DNA from: Firmicutes bacterium UBA4916
Lineage (GTDB): Bacteria; Bacillota; Clostridia; Tissierellales; Tepidimicrobiaceae
DNA length: 13,770 nt
Direction of reading: 5' to 3'
NCBI GenBank assembly: GCA_002398845.1
Contig: DHBY01000040.1
Location: 1-13,770, forward strand
Below are positions 7,901 through 13,770 of the stretch, piece after piece; positions within the stretch are counted from its first letter, which is position 1; each line of letters opens with the position of its first letter. The notes under the pieces were generated by a model. It saw only the letters and a list, made by a program, of their open reading frames with translations. It had not been told where the DNA came from and did not search any database. The position numbers and the translations under genes were made by a program.

Positions 7901-8116
7901 GAGATGAAATTTTTTAAAAGTAAAGAAGGAAGGATAAAATCAATGATTAAAGGGGCTATTTAAATTTAATTAACCCTTCCAATTAATTCAAGTAGTTTCA
8001 CATAATATTAATACATACATTTTTAATTAATAGTAGCCTGAAATTAACAAATATGAGGTAGAAAAGAAATTTTCACCTTCGCTAAAAATAGGGAATTATT
8101 AATAGGAGGAATGTAA
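7901..8116. other. Spacer between xdhA and the permease remnant, with possible vestigial start
   Basis: There is no full gene here. A 19-codon frame (7904-7963) starts 3 bp after the xdhA stop. Inside it, a good ribosome binding site (AGGAAGGA at about 7926-7933) precedes an internal ATG at 7943, in the same frame, that gives only MIKGAI before TAA. This could be the leftover 5' end of a deleted gene, but six residues are not enough to name it. A small hairpin with a GAAA loop lies at 8056-8078. No terminator is visible, so transcription may continue from xdhA into the permease remnant. Confidence 0.35.
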
Positions 8117-8531
8117 ATGTCTAAATTGCTAGATTCAATTAAGAATCCAAAGAGTACTAGTAAGTATGAAGTAGATGGGGTACCGCCACTAAAAGAAGCT
8201 ATTCCCCTAGGCATGCAGCATGTTTTTGCTATGTTTCTTAGCAGGAGTAGGAACCCCCTAATGCAAACCCATCTAATTGGGAATACCGGGGCAAGATTAC
8301 CTATTATAATGGGAACTAGCTTTGGTTTTCTTCCCACAAATATAGCCATAGTTAAAGGGCATGGGATTATCCTCAGTACCAGCAGCTATGGAACACTTTC
8401 CAGAGGCTATAAAACTAATATTTGGTGGCTCAGGAATAGTTATTGCCTGTATAGTTGCAATATTATTAAATATATTAATACCTGAGGATAAAAAAGATGA
8501 AGGAGAAGAAGAACAAGAGATACTTAGTTAA
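8117..8531 (+). pseudogene. Decayed nucleobase:cation symporter (xanthine/uracil permease, NCS2 type)
   Basis: A strong AGGAGGA site at 8104-8110 and an ATG open what was a permease of about 450 residues, now reduced to about 138 codons. The fragments are recognisable in order. The N-terminus has PLKEAIPLGMQHVFAMFL, whose QH pair is typical of the family's first helix. A tiny AGVGT piece in another frame (8241-8255) follows. Next, LMQTHLIGNTGARLPIIMGTSFGF (from 8258) returns to the first frame. The true C-terminus comes last in the second frame (about 8365-8531), with SSVPAAMEHFPEAIKLIFGG, a terminal membrane helix and an acidic tail ending EILS. About 40 codons are missing near 8240 and about 250 near 8362, with a frame change in the C-run at 8254-8258. 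Read straight through, the frame would give a 122-residue product without transport function. The gene probably once imported the substrate of the adjacent hydroxylase. Confidence 0.88.
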
Positions 8532-8547
8532 TATAAATAAAAATCTA

Positions 8548-8591
8548 AAAACCAACACCATTGTTCTAATTTGAGCAATGGTGTTGGTTTT
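8548..8591 (+). terminator. Rho-independent terminator after the permease remnant
   Basis: A perfect 16-bp stem (8548-8563 with 8576-8591; core CCAACACCATTG) extends by three more pairs including one G-T, leaving the 6-nt loop TAATTT. The right arm ends in TTTT, and an A-run flanks the left arm. It lies 16 bp after the permease stop codon and marks the boundary between the hydroxylase region and the Wadjet operon. It may act in both directions. Confidence 0.9.
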
Positions 8592-8625
8592 CAGAATAAC
8601 ATTCAAGGTATGCTATTATTATACT

Positions 8626-8653
8626 TTGTTTTTCACTACAATTAATATATAAT
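8626..8653 (+). promoter_or_regulatory. Candidate promoter of the Wadjet operon
   Basis: A perfect TATAAT -10 box lies at 8648-8653, 38 bp before the jetD start and downstream of the terminator. The best -35 match is TTGTTT at 8626-8631 with a 16-bp spacer, which is weak. In such AT-rich DNA a TATAAT can occur by chance, but the position is right. Confidence 0.4.
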
Positions 8654-8680
8654 GTTAATTGAAGAAAATTAGTTCAAAAT

Positions 8681-8685
8681 AGGTG
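8681..8685 (+). promoter_or_regulatory. Shine-Dalgarno fixing the jetD start
   Basis: AGGTG lies 6 nt before ATG at 8692. An in-frame GTG at 8683 overlaps this site, so the ATG is preferred. Confidence 0.55.
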
Positions 8686-8691
8686 ATTTTG

Positions 8692-9705
8692 ATGAAAAAC
8701 ATGATATTAAACTTTTTAAAAGATCATAAAAATAAAATAGTATATCTTACAGAAATAGAGGAGATTTTATCTGGGGATATTGAATATATTGATTTTGCTA
8801 ATACCATGAATGAATTTGCGGATATGGATATATTGTCTCCTGTAAAAAAATATAAAACCAATAATAAAAAAATCCCACTAGCCAATGCCTATAGGATAAA
8901 TAAATCTTATTTTAGGAAAGAACTTATCAATGAAATAGCTTCCTATCAATTAAAATTAAATTCAAATATAAATTTACAATCATATTTTACATTAGATGAA
9001 AAAATATGGGAAGAAGATTTACCTTATATAAAGAGAATCAATCTTTATTTAGAAAAAGAAGGACTTCCTAAAGAAGAAGTAACTGCTCCAGAACGCTCTT
9101 ATGAAATAACAGGTAATGAAAAATGGATAGATGAAAATGGTGGCAGGGAAATTTTAGAAAGAATAGGCTTATTAGAGCATTTAAAAATAAATCCTGTACC
9201 TGATCCACTAATGTTTGCTATTAATAAAAATAAAATTCGTAGTTTCAAGGAGCATATACATTTAATTGTAGAAAACAAAGCTACATTTTATGCCCTATTA
9301 GATGATATAGAAAATACAGAATTTACATCTCTAATTTATGGAGCAGGATGGAAGGTGCTAGGAGGAATATCTGTATTCGAAAAACAATTAGGTTTAAAAG
9401 ATCAATATAATAAGATTTATTACTTTGGAGATTTGGACTTTGAAGGTATATCTATTTGGCATGGATTAAATGAACGAAGACCAATCATATTATGCGTAGA
9501 CTTTTATGAGTATTTGCTAAAAAAGCCCTGTTCCTATGGAAAAGAAAATCAGGAGCCTAATAGAAAAGCAATAGATAATTTTTTACTTAATTTTAATAAA
9601 GACAATAAAGAAAAAATCATGAATACTTTAGAAAAAGGTGGATACTATCCTCAAGAGGGGTTAGATAAGGAAGAATTGCAGGCAATATGGAGGAAAATAA
9701 AGTGA
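8692..9705 (+). CDS. jetD: Wadjet system nuclease subunit JetD (Toprim)
   Basis: This protein of about 337 residues is the DNA-cleaving subunit of a Wadjet (JetABCD) anti-plasmid complex. The N-terminal part (about 1-180) is helical, with winged-helix character, and contains LPYIKRINLYLEKEGLP. The C-terminal DUF2220-like Toprim domain carries the expected acidic residues: Glu194 in IVENKATFYALL, then GDLDFEG with Asp247, Asp249 and Glu251. A glycine-rich segment (IYGAGWKVLGG) lies between them, as in relatives of the topoisomerase VI A-subunit fold. From family knowledge, JetD nicks or cuts closed circular DNA after JetABC extrudes it as a loop. The ATG at 8692 is chosen on Shine-Dalgarno spacing. 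The gene comes first in the operon and overlaps jetA by 4 bp (GTGA). The fold assignment is strong and the Wadjet role is supported by the three following genes. Confidence 0.88.
   Translation: MKNMILNFLKDHKNKIVYLTEIEEILSGDIEYIDFANTMNEFADMDILSPVKKYKTNNKKIPLANAYRINKSYFRKELINEIASYQLKLNSNINLQSYFTLDEKIWEEDLPYIKRINLYLEKEGLPKEEVTAPERSYEITGNEKWIDENGGREILERIGLLEHLKINPVPDPLMFAINKNKIRSFKEHIHLIVENKATFYALLDDIENTEFTSLIYGAGWKVLGGISVFEKQLGLKDQYNKIYYFGDLDFEGISIWHGLNERRPIILCVDFYEYLLKKPCSYGKENQEPNRKAIDNFLLNFNKDNKEKIMNTLEKGGYYPQEGLDKEELQAIWRKIK
9689..9693 (+). promoter_or_regulatory. Shine-Dalgarno supporting a GTG start for jetA
   Basis: GGAGG ends 8 nt before GTG at 9702, which overlaps the jetD stop as GTGA. 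The upstream in-frame ATG at 9687 has only a poorly placed AAGGAA before it. Confidence 0.6.
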
Positions 9706-11195
9706 AGATTAGACCTGAAGAAGTTTTAGAAAACTATAGGGAAAGAATTGCTAGGCTTTCTATTTATGAACCATTAGTAGAATTAGGAAGGAAAAGGGAA
9801 AAAGATAATAGCGAAAATATTATTGACTATGCCAGCCTAGGCTTTATAACTCTTTTATTTTTCTTTGAAAATATGATTATAAGAAACAAAGAAGTAGGAG
9901 TAAATGAACTAGCAGAATTTTTTTATGAAATAAACAACGGAAAAATCGATTTAGATATAGAAGGTTTTCAAAAAGTAGCTAGAAATATAATAGATGTTTT
10001 TCGCCCATCAAGTGGAAAAAGAAACTCTAAAACTTTTTATAATTGGGAAAATGGACAGGAAGAAACTATATATTATTCCATATTGAAAGCAAGTAAATCA
10101 GATATAAAATCAAACACCCAATATTATACATTAGACGAAAATGGATTAGAATTAGTTTTTGCTACAAGAGAGTATTTTAGTGAGTTTCAACTATCCATAA
10201 GTCAACTTTTACTTAGAAAACAATTAGAAAAGGGAGAATTTGTAGGAGCACTAAGAGAGATAGATGAAATGAGATTGTCTGTAGAAAGTTTAAAAGACCG
10301 AATATTTAAAATTAAACATGATATAAATAGAAATATCGTATCAGAGGAAACTTATAAAAGATATAAGGAATTAGTAGAAGACATAAATATTAGACTTGTA
10401 AGGGAAAATGAAGAGTTTGATGAATTAGAATCCTTTGTTAAAGATACAAAAAATGCTATGGAATATGAAATTAAAGATGAAAAAGATAAAAAAGCTTATG
10501 AATTAATTATTAAAATAGATACGGAACTGGATAAAGTTCATAGCGAACATAGAAAATTGCTTACAGAGAGTATTTCCTTAAAAGTAACTGCCTTAGAAGC
10601 AGCCCAAGAATCACTATATTTTATGGGATTAGAAAGTTTTAACTTTAAACAAGAGATAACCAATAGGCTTATTTCCACACCATTACCTATAGAGGCATCA
10701 AGGCAATTAATCAAACCATTTATATTTTTAGGGATGCATACTTCTTGGTCACCTATTACTGTTTTTAATGAGCAGAGAGTAGAGGGAGAAAAAGATGAAG
10801 AAAGGGCATATGAGTTTATTCAGCCTATAGATGAAGAAGTATTAAATGAATACAAGGAGATTACGATACATAATTTCAAAAAGATTATGGAAATTATATT
10901 AGAAATATTAGGAGAAAAAAAAGAAATAGAATTGGCTCAAGTTATAGATTATATGAGATTAAATTATAATTCTATATTAGATGAAAGAATTTTCTATGAC
11001 TTTTGGATAATCCTACATCAAATATCCCCAGTATCCATAGATAAAGATGAAACCAATCATAGTGGATTGTTCAAAGAAGCAACAAAACTTTTAATTGGTA
11101 AATGCAAAAGCTTTAAAGTAGTAGAAACCAAAAATATATTGGAAGTAAACAATAGATTTAAAATAAAAAATATGATTTTTAAATTAGAGGAGTAA
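9702..11195 (+). CDS. jetA: Wadjet system kleisin-like subunit JetA
   Basis: From the preferred GTG start this is about 497 residues; an ATG at 9687 would add five. It resembles the Firmicutes JetA family (DUF5716-like, as I recall it), a MukF/kleisin-type protein that bridges the SMC-like ATPase heads. Visible features are an N-terminal helical, winged-helix-like region with IRPEEVLENYRERIARLSIYEP and the hydrophobic stretch LGFITLLFFFENMI, a charged central coiled coil (about 185-290) and a C-terminal winged-helix-like region (about 375-450) before a basic tail. There is no enzymatic motif. It is coupled to jetD by a GTGA overlap and followed by jetB after 4 bp. Identification rests on length, architecture and position between JetD and a JetC-type ATPase, so the family is fairly sure and the subtype less so. 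Confidence 0.82.
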   Translation: MKIRPEEVLENYRERIARLSIYEPLVELGRKREKDNSENIIDYASLGFITLLFFFENMIIRNKEVGVNELAEFFYEINNGKIDLDIEGFQKVARNIIDVFRPSSGKRNSKTFYNWENGQEETIYYSILKASKSDIKSNTQYYTLDENGLELVFATREYFSEFQLSISQLLLRKQLEKGEFVGALREIDEMRLSVESLKDRIFKIKHDINRNIVSEETYKRYKELVEDINIRLVRENEEFDELESFVKDTKNAMEYEIKDEKDKKAYELIIKIDTELDKVHSEHRKLLTESISLKVTALEAAQESLYFMGLESFNFKQEITNRLISTPLPIEASRQLIKPFIFLGMHTSWSPITVFNEQRVEGEKDEERAYEFIQPIDEEVLNEYKEITIHNFKKIMEIILEILGEKKEIELAQVIDYMRLNYNSILDERIFYDFWIILHQISPVSIDKDETNHSGLFKEATKLLIGKCKSFKVVETKNILEVNNRFKIKNMIFKLEE

Positions 11196-11199
11196 GATA

Positions 11200-11955
11200 A
11201 TGGAATTCAAAAGCAAAGAGATTATGGAAGCGTTTAATATTTATTCAAAACTAGCCCTTAAAGGCTATGAAGATAAAGATGAAATTAGATCCTATATAGT
11301 CGATGATAAAATTAGAGAATTGGTAAATGAATTTGCCCATGAGGTAGATTGTACTATTATTTTAGCTGGGGAATATATCTATATGGTCCCTATAGCTGTT
11401 ACTTCTCCATTTCATATATCCAACGAAGAACTAAGGAGAAAGTACCTTCCTTCTAAACAACAAAAAAATTTATATATATATTTAATGTATGTGACAATAA
11501 TTATTTTATTTGGTGAATTTTATGATAGCTATCAAAGTTTAGAACCAACAAGAAGTTTTTTACCTATGGATAATTGGCTTAAATCAGTCAACGATTATAT
11601 GACAACTTTAGAAGAAATAGATAAAGAAGAATTAAAAGAATTTGAAAAAGAATATGAATATAATTGGGTAAGTATATTGGAAGAATGGAATGCCCTTGAT
11701 GATTTAAGGGAAGATGTAAAGGTACAGGATGCTAGGACCAATAGCAGATTTAGTTTTTTAAACACAGTGAAAAACTTTTTAGAGGACCAAGCCCTTATAG
11801 TTGATATAGGAAATGATGAAATAGAACTTACAGAGAAATCAAAGACTATTATACAAAGATACTATATGGATTATGAATACAATAGAGGCATATTGGATTT
11901 CATGTATGGACTTGAAAGAGAAAGGAGAGAAAACACGGATGCCAGCCATATCTAA
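11200..11955 (+). CDS. jetB: Wadjet system KITE-like subunit JetB
   Basis: This 251-residue protein has no membrane or catalytic motif. Its size, position between JetA and the SMC-like JetC, and helical sequence fit JetB (DUF6063-like in Firmicutes systems, from memory), a MukE/KITE-like protein that binds JetA and helps gate the ATPase ring. Recognisable stretches are EIMEAFNIYSKLALKG near the start, the family-like AGEYIYMVPIAVTSPFHISNEELR in the first third, and a terminal winged-helix-like part (about 185-240) containing FLNTVKNFLEDQALIV and IELTEKSKTIIQRYYMD. An AGAGGAG ribosome binding site at 11186-11192, 7 nt before the ATG, supports the start. Its 3' end overlaps jetC by 17 bp. Confidence 0.8.
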   Translation: MEFKSKEIMEAFNIYSKLALKGYEDKDEIRSYIVDDKIRELVNEFAHEVDCTIILAGEYIYMVPIAVTSPFHISNEELRRKYLPSKQQKNLYIYLMYVTIIILFGEFYDSYQSLEPTRSFLPMDNWLKSVNDYMTTLEEIDKEELKEFEKEYEYNWVSILEEWNALDDLREDVKVQDARTNSRFSFLNTVKNFLEDQALIVDIGNDEIELTEKSKTIIQRYYMDYEYNRGILDFMYGLERERRENTDASHI

Positions 11956-13770
11956 GATTAGATTTACTAATGCCATATATGATAATGGGGATAAAAGATA
12001 CAATGATGAAATATTTGAATTTGATGGACATAATGGGGCAATTTTATTAGAAAATGGCGGGGGAAAGACCACATTTATACAGATAGCCCTTCAAGCTATA
12101 TTACCCCACACAGACTTAGGGGATAGGAAAATAAGAGACACCTTATCCCTTGAAGGAACTTCCTGTCATATAGCTATAGAATGGATTATAAATGAAAAAC
12201 CTAGAAAATATGCGTTGACTGCTGTAACTTTATACTTAAACAATGGAAAATTGGATTCATATAAATATGTATATGAATATGGATATAATGATAAAAATTC
12301 AATAGAAAACATTCCCTTTGTAAAAGATACTGTCAATGGGAATAAGCGACCTGCAAGTAGAGAAGAAATGGGAGAATATTATCAATCCATGTCTAGAGAA
12401 CATATGAATGCTAAAATTTTTCCTACTATAAAAGCATACCATAAATATATTGAAGAAAACTATAAAATAATACCCAAAGAATGGAGAAGAATAGGAATTA
12501 TCAACGGAGAAGAAGGTGGAATAGATAAATTTTTTGAAGGATGTAAAACAACTGATAATCTTGTTGATAAGCTTTTAATCCCGGTAGTCGAAGAAGCAAT
12601 GGCTGGAAACGGAACGGAGGATTTTGTTAATACCTTTGAGGAGCAAAGAGAACATTTTAAACAGCATAAGCATCTTAAAGAAAGTATTGATGAAAGTAAA
12701 CAAATTCAAAATAAAATTGAAGGATATGTAAATAAATATAATGAGTATCATAAGGCAGAAGAAGAATTCAATAAGCAAAAATCATATGGTAAAGCTTTAT
12801 ATCAATATATTTTTAATGAAGAAAAAGATACGAAAATTAAGTTAGAAGATAATATAAATGCTCAAGACAAATATAAATATGAATGTAATGAATTAGATAG
12901 GATGAAAGAGTCCTATGAATTAGCTTTATTAGAAAACAAGCTTTCATCATCTAAATGTAAATACAGAGAAACTCTTAAAAACTATGAAGTTTTTAAGGAA
13001 CAATTAGATACTAAAGAAACTAGAATACAAAATTTAAAAATAGCTAAATATAGGAAAATCATTAAGAAATTAGAAGATGAAATTATCTTATATCAAAGTC
13101 AATTAGAAAACTTAGAAAAAGATGAAGAAACATATATTATAGAAGAAGAATTAGAACTAAATTCCTCCCATATAAAAAGTTACTTTGAACTTGAAATAGA
13201 TAAGTTAAATGAAGAAATAGGTATGTTAAAGGATGAAAGACAAAAAATCGAAAAAGAATTAGGAAAACTTAAATTAGATAAAAAAAATATAGATAATGAA
13301 TATGCTAAATTATTTGAAAGTAAAATTAGATTAGATGAGAATAAAAAAAACAAAAAAGGACATATGGATACAATAAATAGGGAAATACTTTCAAATCCAG
13401 AAACTGAAAAAATAGAAGATGAATATCCAAAATGGTCGGATAAGGTTAGCTTTATTGAAAGATACTCAGTAGAATCCCAAGAGAAAATAAAGGAATTAAA
13501 AAATGAAAAAGATAAACTTAAATTACAACTAAAAGGGTACAGAGAAGAATTAGATAGGTTTTCTACTAAAAAAGATATCTTCCAAGAAAGAATTAAAAAT
13601 ATTGAAAACGAAGAAAAAGAATTATTATTAAATATAAAAGAAAAAGTTCCAAATCTATCCCATATAAATAGCATATATACAAAACAAGAACAGATAATCA
13701 ATACTTTGGAAAATAAATGTGAAAGGGCTAGAAAAGAAAAAGAAGATTTAATTATAAAAGAAAGGATTTT
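11939..13770 (+). CDS. jetC: Wadjet system SMC-like ATPase JetC (3' end outside window)
   Basis: The first 610 codons of a larger protein run off the right edge. The N-terminal half-ATPase opens with AISKIRFTNAIYDNG and carries a Walker A-type P-loop, ENGGGKTT at 38-45, with Lys43 and Thr44. The first glycine of the classical GxxxxGK[ST] pattern is replaced by Leu37. The rest of the head (to about 225) includes SLEGTSCHIAIEW and VVEEAMAGNGTEDFVNTF. From about 232 to the window end the sequence is charged, heptad-like coiled coil. Walker B and the ABC signature must lie beyond 13770. JetC dimers use ATP to extrude DNA loops, letting JetD recognise small circular plasmids (family knowledge). 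The ATG at 11939 follows AAGGAG at 11922-11927 with a long 11-nt spacer and overlaps jetB by 17 bp. Confidence 0.88.
   Translation, partial: MPAISKIRFTNAIYDNGDKRYNDEIFEFDGHNGAILLENGGGKTTFIQIALQAILPHTDLGDRKIRDTLSLEGTSCHIAIEWIINEKPRKYALTAVTLYLNNGKLDSYKYVYEYGYNDKNSIENIPFVKDTVNGNKRPASREEMGEYYQSMSREHMNAKIFPTIKAYHKYIEENYKIIPKEWRRIGIINGEEGGIDKFFEGCKTTDNLVDKLLIPVVEEAMAGNGTEDFVNTFEEQREHFKQHKHLKESIDESKQIQNKIEGYVNKYNEYHKAEEEFNKQKSYGKALYQYIFNEEKDTKIKLEDNINAQDKYKYECNELDRMKESYELALLENKLSSSKCKYRETLKNYEVFKEQLDTKETRIQNLKIAKYRKIIKKLEDEIILYQSQLENLEKDEETYIIEEELELNSSHIKSYFELEIDKLNEEIGMLKDERQKIEKELGKLKLDKKNIDNEYAKLFESKIRLDENKKNKKGHMDTINREILSNPETEKIEDEYPKWSDKVSFIERYSVESQEKIKELKNEKDKLKLQLKGYREELDRFSTKKDIFQERIKNIENEEKELLLNIKEKVPNLSHINSIYTKQEQIINTLENKCERARKEKEDLIIKERI

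Noticed and set aside
7901..8116. Purine riboswitch before the permease remnant
   Set aside because: I could not find the three-way junction consensus or its conserved loop sequences; only a short hairpin is present.
8117..8485. A 122-residue intact small protein
   Set aside because: Its fragments match separate parts of a large permease, and the real permease C-terminus lies in another frame to 8531, so a pseudogene explains it better.
9687..9701. ATG at 9687 as the start of jetA
   Set aside because: It is possible, but the GTG at 9702 has a better placed GGAGG and the common stop-start overlap with jetD.
13180..13701. A 173-codon open frame on the - strand
   Set aside because: It is antisense to the jetC coiled coil, low in complexity (Ser/Phe/Leu-rich) and has no ribosome binding site. 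It reflects the A-rich codons of the + strand.

Overview
The window is AT-rich (roughly 30% GC by eye), with AGA/ATA-rich codon use, strong AGGAGG-type ribosome binding sites, and every gene on the + strand. Together with an oxygen-sensitive style molybdenum hydroxylase and a chemoreceptor, this suggests a motile, probably anaerobic low-GC Firmicute (Clostridia/Tissierellia type). No RNA gene, CRISPR array, transposase or attachment site was recognised.

Region 1 (107-3210), signalling: a GGDEF-EAL protein with a degenerate GGDEF motif and an intact EAL domain is followed 25 bp later by a transmembrane methyl-accepting chemotaxis protein. The pair ends at a strong hairpin terminator and probably links c-di-GMP breakdown to motility control.

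Region 2 (3211-8591), molybdenum hydroxylase: an AT-rich gap carries a perfect 20-bp inverted repeat. It is followed by a GntR/UTRA regulator and the three overlapping subunits of a xanthine dehydrogenase-family enzyme (FAD, 2Fe-2S and molybdopterin). Next comes the wreck of a nucleobase (xanthine/uracil) permease gene, which keeps only its two ends and a small internal piece, spread over shifting frames. Another strong terminator closes the region. The intact enzyme beside a dead transporter suggests that purine uptake is now handled elsewhere or that the catabolic locus is decaying.

Region 3 (8592 to the window end), genome defence: four tightly coupled genes form a Wadjet (JetABCD; related to MksFEBG and EptABCD) anti-plasmid system in the order jetD-jetA-jetB-jetC. 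JetD is the Toprim nuclease subunit, JetA the kleisin-like subunit, JetB the KITE-like subunit and JetC the SMC-like ATPase. JetC runs off the right edge after about 610 codons. Sizes and sequence character fit best with the Firmicutes-type (type III) branch, but the subtype is an inference from memory. Wadjet is a described system, so the strongest signal in the window is a known defence family with some unusual local details rather than a clearly new system.
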